From positions 1-16,323 of the forward strand of contig CADBND010000244.1 in assembly GCA_902795875.1 (NCBI GenBank): DNA of 16,323 bases, written 5' to 3'. Within the stretch, counting starts at the first letter, position 1. Every line of letters begins with the position of its first letter. Source of the DNA: an uncultured Erysipelotrichaceae bacterium. GTDB taxonomy: Bacteria > Bacillota_I > Bacilli_A > Erysipelotrichales > Erysipelotrichaceae. Positions 6,278 to 13,531 of the stretch are shown here, one piece after another. The notes beneath the pieces were generated by a model that was given only the letters and a program-made list of their open reading frames with translations, ran no database searches and was not told where the DNA came from. The position numbers were made by a program, and so were the translations under genes.

Positions 6278-6865
6278 TTATTTGAACAGTCTGTTCAGGA
6301 GGCCTTCGAGTGCCTTGCCATGTCTGGCCTCATCTCTTGCCATCTCGTGAACGGTATCGTGGATCGCATCAAGATTGTATTTCTTGGCCAGGGTAGCGAG
6401 TTCCGTCTTACCGGCGGTAGCACCGTATTCGCAATCGACACGCCATTTCAGGTTGTCTTTCGTGGAAGCGGTCATATTTGCTTCGAGGTCGGAACCTAAG
6501 AGTTCAGCGAATTTTGCGGCATGTTCAGCTTCTTCGAATGCAGCTTTCTCCCAGTATAAGCCGGCTTCCGGATAGCCTTCTCTGTAGGCGACTCTGGACA
6601 TGGCCAGGTACATACCGACTTCAGAACATTCACCGTTGAAGTTGGATACGAGCTGATCGTAGATATACTTCTTATCTGCTTCAGGGATATCGGGGTTGTT
6701 TTTGACGGTCGCACCGTATACACCGAACTTGTGTTCGGCAGCAAGTTTCATTTCACCTTTTACTTCTTCGAAGTTCTGTGCACCTGTGTGGCATACAGGA
6801 CATTCTGCAGGAGGTACATCACCTTCGTAGACGTAACCACATACTTTACAAACAAATTTAGCCAT
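6278..6865 (-). CDS. Reverse-type rubrerythrin (peroxidase)
   Basis: 195 aa. A rubredoxin domain comes first: CKVCGY and ECPVCH give an iron(Cys)4 site at Cys6, 9, 22 and 25. A ferritin-like four-helix domain follows, with Glu79, the EEAEH cluster (111-115), Glu146 and the HEMARDEARH helix. Rubredoxin before ferritin is the reverse order to classical rubrerythrin and is known from anaerobes as an NAD(P)H-linked peroxidase that removes hydrogen peroxide (and indirectly oxygen). AAGGAG in AAAAAGGAGAGAGATA precedes the ATG. The gene has its own divergent promoter. It implies an anaerobic or microaerobic lifestyle. No dedicated reductase gene is adjacent. Confidence 0.94.
   Translation of the reverse strand: MAKFVCKVCGYVYEGDVPPAECPVCHTGAQNFEEVKGEMKLAAEHKFGVYGATVKNNPDIPEADKKYIYDQLVSNFNGECSEVGMYLAMSRVAYREGYPEAGLYWEKAAFEEAEHAAKFAELLGSDLEANMTASTKDNLKWRVDCEYGATAGKTELATLAKKYNLDAIHDTVHEMARDEARHGKALEGLLNRLFK
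6283..6297. repeat. 15-bp perfect dyad TGAACAGTCTGTTCA
   Basis: The inverted repeat TGAACAG/CTGTTCA with a single central base lies in the last codons of the rubrerythrin gene, about 55 nt upstream of the nucleoside hydrolase start. It could be an operator for the hydrolase-deoC unit or chance within coding sequence. It is not an SOS box, because the GAAC and GTTC halves are spaced by five bases rather than four. Confidence 0.4.
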
Positions 6866-6891
6866 TATCTCTCTCCTTTTTAATTAAGAAT

Positions 6892-6920
6892 ATTATCTCT
6901 TATTTTCGATTTATTTTCCA
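6892..6920 (-). promoter_or_regulatory. Candidate promoter of the rubrerythrin gene
   Basis: Read on the minus strand, TGGAAA (6920-6915) and GATAAT (6897-6892) are separated by exactly 17 nt. They match the consensus at 4 of 6 and 5 of 6 positions. The start point would be near 6885, giving a short leader with a strong ribosome site. Confidence 0.6.
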
Positions 6921-6942
6921 TAGAAGATATCCGTGTTATAAT
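6915..6942 (+). promoter_or_regulatory. Candidate promoter of the pseudouridine operon
   Basis: TTTCCA (6915-6920) and a perfect TATAAT (6937-6942) have a 16-nt spacer. The -35 hexamer is the same six base pairs as that proposed for the divergent rubrerythrin promoter. The transcript would start near 6949, leaving a roughly 24-nt leader with no recognisable Shine-Dalgarno sequence. Confidence 0.6.
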
Positions 6943-6972
6943 AAACATGTGCTTATCTAACTAAACAATAAT

Positions 6973-8070
6973 ATGACAAATAAGGAAAGAGAAATACTGG
7001 AGATAATCAAGAAAGATCCGACGATCGAACAAAGCAGGATCGCAGAACTTTTACATATATCCAGAAGTACGGTCGCTGTCCATATTTCTTCTTTGGTCAG
7101 ACAGGGTTATCTGCTTGGCAAGGGTTATATCGTCAACGAGGGATCTTATGTCCTGGGCATCGGTGCAGCTAATGTGGATGTCTATGGCAAATCGAGGATA
7201 AAGATACGTACGCATTATGATCATCCGGCGGATATCGTTTCTTCAGTAGGCGGTGTCATGCATAATATCGTCACCAATTATGCCTTGTTGGGAGGCAAGG
7301 CCAGGCTGATCACGGCTTATGGCGATGACAGTTATGGCAAGGCCATTACCGAAGACTGTCTGAAGAATCAGATCGATATTTCCGATTCACGTCTGATCCA
7401 TGGCAAGAGTTCTGGTGTCTTCATGCAGGTACAGGATGAAAACAACGACATGTATCTGGCGATCTGTGATATGTCGATCCTGGAATCGATCACGCCTGAA
7501 TTCCTTTTAAGTAAACAGAAGGTCATCACCGGAGCGGGTCTAGTTGTCATAGATCCTTCTCTATCAGAGGATTCCATTCGGACCGTCATCTCTTTATGCA
7601 GAGGAAAAGTACCTTTGTATATCGATCCGATCTCGGATAACTTCGCACTTAAACTGCGGCCTTACGTATCCAGGTTCGATCTCATCAAGCCCAATCGCAC
7701 CGAACTGGCTAATCTCAGCGGCAGAAAGTGCGATACACTGGCTGATGTGGAGAAGGCTTGTCAGTCGCTTCTTGATTCCGGTTTGAAAAAGATCGTCACC
7801 TCTTTAGGAAAAGATGGTATCTTGTATATGGATCAGGAAAGAAAGATCCACAAGAAATTTAAAGAAGAAAAGAAGATGGTCAATGCTTCCGGAGCGGGAG
7901 ATGCCTTGATGGCCGCCCTGATCTACGGTCAGATGACCGGTTCGGATATCGAGGAGACTATGATCTATGGCTTGGCTGCCGGGATCGCTGCAATTCGTTC
8001 AGAGACAACGATAAATGAGAAAATGTCGATCAATCTATTGGATCAGATTATAAAGGAGAACAGAAAATGA
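6973..8070 (+). CDS. psuK: HTH-PfkB sugar kinase, probable pseudouridine kinase
   Basis: 365 aa. Residues 1-55 form a winged helix-turn-helix (ILEIIKKDPTIEQSRIAELL, then ISRSTVAVHISSLVRQGYL). The rest is a PfkB/ribokinase fold: YVLGIGAANVDVYG near 59-72, then GKARLITAYGDDSYGK. A middle KPNRTELANLSG and VTSLGKDGILY follow. The anion-hole motif GAGDA starts at residue 307, with catalytic Asp310. Pseudouridine kinase makes pseudouridine 5'-phosphate, the substrate of the next gene's product, which overlaps by ATGA; that context drives the substrate call. E. coli YeiI is a known kinase with a similar N-terminal HTH. The HTH suggests the protein may also bind DNA and control its own operon. No ribosome site is seen before the ATG. 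Confidence 0.88.
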   Translation: MTNKEREILEIIKKDPTIEQSRIAELLHISRSTVAVHISSLVRQGYLLGKGYIVNEGSYVLGIGAANVDVYGKSRIKIRTHYDHPADIVSSVGGVMHNIVTNYALLGGKARLITAYGDDSYGKAITEDCLKNQIDISDSRLIHGKSSGVFMQVQDENNDMYLAICDMSILESITPEFLLSKQKVITGAGLVVIDPSLSEDSIRTVISLCRGKVPLYIDPISDNFALKLRPYVSRFDLIKPNRTELANLSGRKCDTLADVEKACQSLLDSGLKKIVTSLGKDGILYMDQERKIHKKFKEEKKMVNASGAGDALMAALIYGQMTGSDIEETMIYGLAAGIAAIRSETTINEKMSINLLDQIIKENRK

Positions 8071-8987
8071 ATTACCAGGATTACTTATCGATCACGCCTG
8101 AGATCAAACAGGCGCTGGAAAACGGAACACCGATCGTGGCTTTGGAGTCAACGATCCTTTCACATGGAATGCCTTATCCGGAGAATCTGGATTTCGCGCA
8201 CAAGGTGGAGGAAGTCGTTCGCGGTCAGGGTGCCATTCCGGCTACGACAGCGATCATCGGCGGAAAGCTGAAGGTCGGTCTGAATGCGGACGAACTGGAG
8301 ATCATGTGCCGTGCTGACAACGTTGCGAAAGCTTCCAGAAGAGATGTTGCGGTATATCTGAGTACCGGACAGACAGCTGCGACGACGGTCGCGACAACGA
8401 TGCTGATCGCATCTTTAGCAGGCATCCGTGTCTTCGCTACCGGCGGTATCGGCGGTGTACACAGAGGTGCACAGGAGACGATGGACATTTCTGCCGACCT
8501 GCAGGAATTTGCCCATACCAATGTCTGTGTCGTATCGGCAGGATGCAAGTCGATACTGGATATCGGTCTGACATTGGAATATCTGGAGACGTTCGGTGTA
8601 CCGGTATTGGGTTATCAGACAGATCAGTTCCCGGCTTTCTATTGCGAGACTTCCGGTTACGGTGTGGATTATAAGGTAAAGGATGCGGACGAAGTTGCCC
8701 GGATCATGAAGACGAAATGGGATCTCGGCTTAAATGGCGGTATATTGCTTGGCAATCCGATCCCGCATGAATGGTCCATGGATCATTCCGTCATCGATAA
8801 GGCGATCGATAAGGCACTTGAGATGGCTAAGGAAAAGGGTATCCGTGGCAAGGCTACGACACCGTTCTTACTTGCGACGATCAAGGATCTTACCGGCGGG
8901 GATTCCTTCGCCAGCAATATCCAGCTCGCATTGAATAACGCAAAGGTGGCTTCACTTGTTGTGGTAGCTTATTCAAAGATACGATAA
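8067..8987 (+). CDS. psuG: Pseudouridine-5'-phosphate glycosidase
   Basis: 306 aa, full length. It splits pseudouridine 5'-phosphate reversibly to uracil and ribose 5-phosphate. Family motifs are clear: VALESTILSHGMPYPEN with Glu27, NVAKASRRDVA with Lys88, TGGIGGVHRGAQETMDISADLQE, and VVSAGCKSILDIG with Lys161, the likely Schiff-base lysine. GGAG (8054-8057) precedes the ATG by 9 nt, and the start overlaps psuK by 4 nt. Together the two genes recycle pseudouridine from RNA turnover into uracil and central carbon. The operon closes with a terminator at 8995. Confidence 0.97.
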   Translation: MNYQDYLSITPEIKQALENGTPIVALESTILSHGMPYPENLDFAHKVEEVVRGQGAIPATTAIIGGKLKVGLNADELEIMCRADNVAKASRRDVAVYLSTGQTAATTVATTMLIASLAGIRVFATGGIGGVHRGAQETMDISADLQEFAHTNVCVVSAGCKSILDIGLTLEYLETFGVPVLGYQTDQFPAFYCETSGYGVDYKVKDADEVARIMKTKWDLGLNGGILLGNPIPHEWSMDHSVIDKAIDKALEMAKEKGIRGKATTPFLLATIKDLTGGDSFASNIQLALNNAKVASLVVVAYSKIR

Positions 8988-8994
8988 TGAGAAG

Positions 8995-9020
8995 ACTATG
9001 CACTGCATAGTTTTTCTTTT
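8995..9020 (+). terminator. Rho-independent terminator of psuKG
   Basis: The stem ACTATGC/GCATAGT (8995-9001, 9005-9011) has loop ACT and is followed by TTTTTCTTTT. It begins 8 nt past the psuG stop. Confidence 0.85.
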
Positions 9021-9045
9021 GCAAACCATGTAAAATAGTATTGTT

Positions 9046-9720
9046 ATGATCAGATTATGTGTTTTTGATATGGACGGACTGCTTTTAGACAGTGAACGTC
9101 AAATATACCTTTATAACGGAATGCGTATCTCCAAAGAGCTTGGCTATCCTATCGATGAAGCTTTTCTTCGTTCCATGATGGGAAACGACTGGGGGATCTA
9201 TGAAAGCAAGACAGCGGAACATATGGGAAAGGATTTCCCGATCGACCGATACATGTCTCTTCTGAGAGAGAAGAATCATTATGTGATCAGGAACGAGGCC
9301 ATTCCACTAAGACCGGGTGCCAAAGAGCTTCTTGATTTCTGTAAGGAGAACGGCTATCTCATGGCGATCGCGACTTCCACGCATCGAGAGGACACCCTGT
9401 CCTGTTTGAAGAATAGCGGGATCTATGATTATTTCGACTATATCATCACCGGCGACGAGGTGGTGAACGGAAAGCCTGATCCTGAGATCTTTTTAAAGGC
9501 GATCGCCCATTTCGATGTCGATAAATCGGAAGCGGTGATACTGGAAGACGGACATAACGGCTCGGTTGCAGCGATGCGTGGTGCCTGCAAGCTGATCATC
9601 GTGGAGGATCTCGCTTTGATCGAAGAAGAAGAAAAAAGATACGCGATCTTACATACATATGATCTTCTTGATGTCATCGATCTGTTGAGGAGCGACCGTG
9701 AAGCAGCCGCTGGCGTTTAG
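9046..9720 (+). CDS. HAD-superfamily hydrolase, subfamily IA (beta-phosphoglucomutase-like)
   Basis: 224 aa. Motif I is FDMDGLLLDS with nucleophile Asp8 and acid/base Asp10. A helical cap spans about residues 15-85. Motif II is AIATSTHRE with residue 110, motif III is NGKPDPEIF with Lys143, and motif IV is ILEDGHNG with Glu167 and Asp168. This pattern fits sugar-phosphate or nucleotide phosphatases and phosphomutases. The usual Ser of LEDS is Gly here. Position after psuKG makes a pseudouridine or sugar phosphate substrate conceivable, but a terminator separates them. No Shine-Dalgarno precedes the ATG; a TAAAAT lies 9 nt upstream. It is followed by rarA with a 23-nt overlap. Confidence 0.88.
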   Translation: MIRLCVFDMDGLLLDSERQIYLYNGMRISKELGYPIDEAFLRSMMGNDWGIYESKTAEHMGKDFPIDRYMSLLREKNHYVIRNEAIPLRPGAKELLDFCKENGYLMAIATSTHREDTLSCLKNSGIYDYFDYIITGDEVVNGKPDPEIFLKAIAHFDVDKSEAVILEDGHNGSVAAMRGACKLIIVEDLALIEEEEKRYAILHTYDLLDVIDLLRSDREAAAGV

Positions 9721-10954
9721 ACTTCGTCCAAGGACACTTAACGATATCTTGGGACAGGAAGATCTTGTCGGAAAAAACGGCGTCATTCGCCGCTGCATCG
9801 AACAGGATACGATCTTTTCCTGTATCTTCTACGGTCCGCCCGGTACCGGCAAGACGACACTTGCCAGAGTGATCGCAAACGAGCTGAAGAAGCCTTACCG
9901 TCAGTTCAATGCCGTGACGGGAAACAAAAAGGATCTCGATGCGATCTTTGTGGAAGCGAAGATGTCGGGACAGCTGATCCTGATCTGCGATGAGGTCCAT
10001 CGTCTGAATAAGGATAAACAGGATCTGCTTCTGCCGCACGTGGAGGACGGTTCGATCATCCTGATCGGGGCAACGACAGCCAATCCTTATCATTCGATCA
10101 ATCCGGCGATCCGTTCCCGTTGTCATCTTTTTGCGTTCAAGCCTCTGACGGATGAAGACATACGGAAGGGGATCGAAAATGCCTTGAAAGCAGAAGAGGG
10201 GCTGAATGGGAAGTATACGATCGACGAGGATGCCTTGAAACTGGTCTGTGACAGTGCCAACGGGGATATCCGTTTCGCTTTGAATCTGCTGGAGATCGCG
10301 GCTATCCTTTCTCCTGATGGCAGGATAAAAAGGGAGACGGTCGCGGAAAACTGTAAGAACGTGAATAACCGTTCTTTCGGTTCGGATGACGGTTATTATG
10401 ATCTTCTTTCGGCTTTTCAGAAATCTATCCGCGGTTCTGATCCCAATGCGGCGATCTATTACCTGGCGCTTCTGGGACAGACTGGTGATGTCACTTCGAT
10501 CTGCCGAAGATTGCTGGTGATCGCCTATGAGGATATTGGACTGGCCAATCCGCAACTGGTATCGAGGACTTATGAGGCTTGTCAGGCAGCGGAATACGTG
10601 GGCTTTCCCGAGGCGATCATTCCGCTTGGCGTTCAGGTCATCGACTTATGTCTTTCACCTAAATCAAGAACAGCGGTCGATGCGGTATATAAGGCCAACG
10701 AAGTGGCTTCCGGCATGGCATATGAGATCCCGGGTTATCTGAAATTTACACCTGTCGGATTGGATAAAGACGAACAGTACTCCTATGAACGTTATGACTG
10801 TTTCCATAAGATCGCCTATCTGCCGAAAGAATTGGATGATCTTGATCTGCTGGAGCGTTTTGCGTCCAACCGCTATGAGCAGCAGCTCAAGGCGGTCTAT
10901 GAGGAACTGAAGAAAAACAAACGGACGAGGGATCTGAAGAAACTATACAAATGA
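9698..10954 (+). CDS. rarA: Replication-associated recombination protein A (AAA+ ATPase)
   Basis: 418 aa, about the normal length. RarA (MgsA) belongs to the clamp-loader AAA+ group and acts at stalled replication forks. The N terminus PLAFRLRPRTLNDILGQEDL is typical. Walker A is GPPGTGKTT (46-54), Walker B is LILICDEVHR (93-102), sensor 1 is IGATTANP, and the arginine finger is in IRSRCHLF (Arg141). The C-terminal part contains the MgsA-type helical domain: RGSDPNAAIYYLALL and CRRLLVIAYEDIGLANP. The start is GTG at 9698 with GAGGAG (9687-9692) 5 nt upstream, inside the HAD gene. acpS overlaps its end by ATGA. Confidence 0.95.
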   Translation: MKQPLAFRLRPRTLNDILGQEDLVGKNGVIRRCIEQDTIFSCIFYGPPGTGKTTLARVIANELKKPYRQFNAVTGNKKDLDAIFVEAKMSGQLILICDEVHRLNKDKQDLLLPHVEDGSIILIGATTANPYHSINPAIRSRCHLFAFKPLTDEDIRKGIENALKAEEGLNGKYTIDEDALKLVCDSANGDIRFALNLLEIAAILSPDGRIKRETVAENCKNVNNRSFGSDDGYYDLLSAFQKSIRGSDPNAAIYYLALLGQTGDVTSICRRLLVIAYEDIGLANPQLVSRTYEACQAAEYVGFPEAIIPLGVQVIDLCLSPKSRTAVDAVYKANEVASGMAYEIPGYLKFTPVGLDKDEQYSYERYDCFHKIAYLPKELDDLDLLERFASNRYEQQLKAVYEELKKNKRTRDLKKLYK

Positions 10955-11295
10955 TCAAGGGTATCGGAACAGACATCATTGAGATCGAAAGAGTCCGGAA
11001 GGCGATTTCCGATCCTTTTATGAGGAAGATCCTGAGTGAAGAAGAATTTGAAAAGGCTTCCTCCTTTTCAGATGAGAGGAAGATCGGTTTCGTTGCGGGT
11101 CGTTTTGCGGCTAAGGAAGCGATCATCAAGTGTCTCAGTGGCTATGAGGTTCCTGTAATGAAGGATCTGAATATTGAAAATGATGACAAGGGAAGACCTG
11201 TCATACGGTACAAGGATTACGATATCCTGGTATCGATCTCACATGAAAGACTGTTTGCGACCGCTGTAGCGATCTTGCAGGCAGAGGATAGATGA
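10951..11295 (+). CDS. acpS: Holo-[acyl-carrier-protein] synthase
   Basis: 114 aa, usual size. It transfers 4'-phosphopantetheine from CoA to the serine of acyl carrier protein, activating fatty acid synthesis. The magnesium ligands are visible: Asp8 in GIGTDIIEIERV and Glu56 in GRFAAKEA. The C-terminal SISHERLFATAVAI strand is typical. The ATG overlaps the rarA stop by 4 nt with only weak ribosome pairing, so translation is probably coupled. The gene sits in an operon with unrelated functions. Confidence 0.96.
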   Translation: MIKGIGTDIIEIERVRKAISDPFMRKILSEEEFEKASSFSDERKIGFVAGRFAAKEAIIKCLSGYEVPVMKDLNIENDDKGRPVIRYKDYDILVSISHERLFATAVAILQAEDR

Positions 11296-11315
11296 AGTAC
11301 TAAGGAGATTGGAAA

Positions 11316-12482
11316 ATGAAGTTTGTGCGTAAAAACGAGAATACGGACCGCTATGTGGACAATATCTTTTCCGTTTCACAGGCAGCCAAGGCGGACAAGG
11401 AAGGGATCAATGCGACGGCTGGCTGTCTGTATGATGAAGAAGGGAAACTGTATACCTATAAATGTGTCTTTGATTCCGAGAAAGAGATCAGCGCTGCGCA
11501 AAAAGCTGCGTATGCCGCTTCCCCCGCCGGCAATCCCGATTACATCGATCTGGTGAGTGATTTCATCCTGGAATCGCGAGTGAAGAATCACCATGTGGCG
11601 ATGGCGACAGCCGGAGGAACGGGCGGCATCTATACGGCGATCGCGACGTGTCTGGAACAGGGAGATCACATCATTTATCCGGCTATTTCCTGGGGCAACT
11701 ACAAGGTCATCGCCGATGAGAACGGTCTGATCCCTCTGACTTATGATGTCTATGATCTCGACGATCTTTTTGAAAAGATCGATTCAGTGAAGGAAAAGGT
11801 CTTTCTGATCGTCAATTCTCCTTGTGAGAATCCTCTGGGTCATGCGTATACCTTCGAGCAGTGGGAGAAGATCATTGGCAAACTGAACAGCCTTGACAAA
11901 GAAGTGATCCTACTTTGCGATATCGCCTATATCGATTATGCCAATGGGGATCCGAAAGCTTACTTCAGGCTTTTCGATAAGATCAACGACAATGTGCTGG
12001 TGCTTCTGGCAGCTTCCTGTTCAAAGGCTTTCTCTTACTACGGACAAAGGCTCGGTGCACTGGTTGCCATAAACAACGATGCGGAATTCCTCGATCATTA
12101 TCTCAATCTGTGTTCCCGCTGTGCGCGTGCGACCTGGTCGAATCTGAACAATGCCGGCATGGTCAATGTCGCACGTGTTCTGAAGGAACACCGTGAAGAA
12201 TATTTTGCGGAACTGCAGGCGGCAAAAGAGATGCTGAAGAAAAGAACGGCACTTTTTGTTAGACAAGCGAGAGAATGTGGGTTAGAATTGTATGAGTCTG
12301 CCGATGGTTTCTTTGTGACGATCAGAATGAAAGATAATGCGTCACGGGATGCTTTCCATCAAAGACTGCTCAATGCCCGTATCTATACGATCAAGGTCAA
12401 TAAGGGCATTCGGGTAGCATTATGCAGCGTTCCTTACAGGATCGTCGATGGACTGGCAGGAAAGATAAAGGAATTATACTGA
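11316..12482 (+). CDS. PLP-dependent aminotransferase, aspartate/aromatic type (fold type I)
   Basis: 388 aa. The PLP lysine is Lys237 in SCSKAFSYYGQRLGAL. The phosphate-binding Arg245 and pyridine-binding Asp202 (CDIAY) are present, and ENPLGH (171-176) takes the place of the NPTG motif. The N-terminal INATAGCLYDEEGKL and ATAGGTGGIYTAI resemble the class I-alpha aspartate/tyrosine aminotransferases rather than the more common I-gamma enzymes of Firmicutes. It probably exchanges amino groups between aspartate or aromatic amino acids and 2-oxoglutarate; the exact substrate cannot be told. AAGGAG (11302-11307) is 8 nt before the ATG. It lies 20 nt after acpS and overlaps the GtrA-like gene by one base. 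Confidence 0.85.
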   Translation: MKFVRKNENTDRYVDNIFSVSQAAKADKEGINATAGCLYDEEGKLYTYKCVFDSEKEISAAQKAAYAASPAGNPDYIDLVSDFILESRVKNHHVAMATAGGTGGIYTAIATCLEQGDHIIYPAISWGNYKVIADENGLIPLTYDVYDLDDLFEKIDSVKEKVFLIVNSPCENPLGHAYTFEQWEKIIGKLNSLDKEVILLCDIAYIDYANGDPKAYFRLFDKINDNVLVLLAASCSKAFSYYGQRLGALVAINNDAEFLDHYLNLCSRCARATWSNLNNAGMVNVARVLKEHREEYFAELQAAKEMLKKRTALFVRQARECGLELYESADGFFVTIRMKDNASRDAFHQRLLNARIYTIKVNKGIRVALCSVPYRIVDGLAGKIKELY

Positions 12483-12979
12483 TGGAAGAAAAACAGAATA
12501 TTGATGTCAACAACAAACCGCAGTTTGCGGTCTTCGATTGGATCGTCTCTTTACCGATCATAAGGATCGTAAAGCCTCTCTATGAATGGAAGAAGGCTTT
12601 CTGGATCTATTGTTTCCTGGGATTCATCTCGACGGTTTCCAATTACATCTTCACGATCGTATTTACGGAAACGTTCAAGATGTACGGAACGCTGGCCAAC
12701 ATCCTGGCCTGGGTGCTTTCCACTCTGATCTCGTTTATCCTGTTCCGTTATTTCTATTTCGACCGCACCAACAACAGTTTCATCAATGAACTGTTGAAAT
12801 TCGCTTCCGCAAGGATCTTCACACTTGGCGTGGAAACGGTGAGCGTATTATTGTTTGTGGATGTGCTGGGTTTCGACATCAAGATCGTCAAGCTGATCCT
12901 GATACCGGTGACGGCCATACTCAATTACTTCATTTCGAAGATCTTCGTTTTCAAAAACAAGGAAGAGAAACAGGCATAG
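12482..12979 (+). CDS. GtrA-like four-helix membrane protein
   Basis: 165 aa from ATG 12482. The frame is open further upstream, but AAAGGA (12467-12472) and the TGATG stop/start overlap with the aminotransferase fix this start. About four transmembrane helices are seen: near residues 40-60, 70-92, 108-126 and 132-152. The motifs are FLGFISTVSNYIF, FRYFYFDR and an end of LNYFISKIFVFKN, as in the GtrA/DPMS family. Family members help move polyprenyl-linked sugars or form part of glycosylation systems. No glycosyltransferase is adjacent, so its partner must be elsewhere. Last gene of the 9046-12979 unit. Confidence 0.85.
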   Translation: MEEKQNIDVNNKPQFAVFDWIVSLPIIRIVKPLYEWKKAFWIYCFLGFISTVSNYIFTIVFTETFKMYGTLANILAWVLSTLISFILFRYFYFDRTNNSFINELLKFASARIFTLGVETVSVLLFVDVLGFDIKIVKLILIPVTAILNYFISKIFVFKNKEEKQA

Positions 12980-12996
12980 GGATCTATGCCTTTTTT
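12972..12996 (+). terminator. Rho-independent terminator overlapping the GtrA stop codon
   Basis: The 8-bp stem AGGCATAG/CTATGCCT (12972-12979, 12984-12991) has loop GGAT and runs into TTTTTT. The TAG stop of the preceding gene is inside the left arm. Confidence 0.9.
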
Positions 12997-13023
12997 GTAA
13001 AGAGAGTCTTATGATGCTAGAAT
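12995..13023 (+). promoter_or_regulatory. Extended -10 promoter of the Lrp-aminotransferase operon
   Basis: TTGTAA (12995-13000), a 17-nt spacer, and TGCTAGAAT with an extended TG motif (13015-13023) form a good sigma-A-type promoter. The start would be near 13030. The upstream in-frame ATG at 13022 lies within the -10, so it cannot be the translation start on this transcript. Confidence 0.75.
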
Positions 13024-13048
13024 GGAGACTATAAACGAGGAAAACATT

Positions 13049-13531
13049 ATGAACGAACTGCTTAAACTGCTGGAAAAGAATGCCCGTTACGATGTAAAGG
13101 ATCTGGCCGGCCTTTTGAGTGAAAATGAGAATGAACTGGCCAAACAGATCGAAGTGTACGAGAAGGATCAGGTCATTGCCGGTTACCATACGATCATCAA
13201 CTGGGAAAGAGCCGATGTGGAGATCTCCAAAGCGATCATCTTTGTGAATTGCGTTCCGGAGAGGGATTCCGGATATGATAAGCTGGCCATGCGTATCGCC
13301 AGATATCCGGAGGTGGAATCACTGTCTCTGATATCAGGCAAGGCCGAATTCATGCTGGTGGTGAATGCCGCAAACATGCGTGAGATATCAAGCTTCGTTG
13401 CCCATAAGCTTGCTCCGACAGAAGGGGTAAACGGCACGGAGACGATGTTCATTTTGAAAGAATACAAAAATAACGGCTTCATGTTTTCGGATGAGAAGGA
13501 AGACGGAGAAAGGCTGCTTGTCACCCCATGA
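13049..13531 (+). CDS. Lrp/AsnC-family transcriptional regulator
   Basis: 160 aa from the ATG at 13049, preceded by GAGG (13037-13040). The in-frame ATG at 13022 is rejected because it lies in the -10 box. An N-terminal helix-turn-helix (about residues 1-55: MNELLKLLEKNARYDVKDLA, then YEKDQVIAGYHTIINW) precedes an amino-acid-binding RAM-like domain (about 60-140: SKAIIFVNCVP, RYPEVESLSLISGKAEFMLVV, TEGVNGTETMFILKEY). Lrp-type proteins sense amino acids and control their metabolism. The aminotransferase overlapping by ATGA is the obvious local target and would supply or consume the effector. It probably also autoregulates. Confidence 0.92.
   Translation: MNELLKLLEKNARYDVKDLAGLLSENENELAKQIEVYEKDQVIAGYHTIINWERADVEISKAIIFVNCVPERDSGYDKLAMRIARYPEVESLSLISGKAEFMLVVNAANMREISSFVAHKLAPTEGVNGTETMFILKEYKNNGFMFSDEKEDGERLLVTP

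Noticed and set aside
6283..6297. LexA/SOS box reading of the palindrome
   Set aside because: The Gram-positive SOS box needs GAAC and GTTC separated by four bases; here there are five, and it lies inside a coding end.
9674..10555. A 293-codon open frame on the minus strand across rarA
   Set aside because: The protein is rich in Arg, Ile and Gln with no domain. It exactly shadows a well-supported rarA, and such frames arise from the codon bias here.
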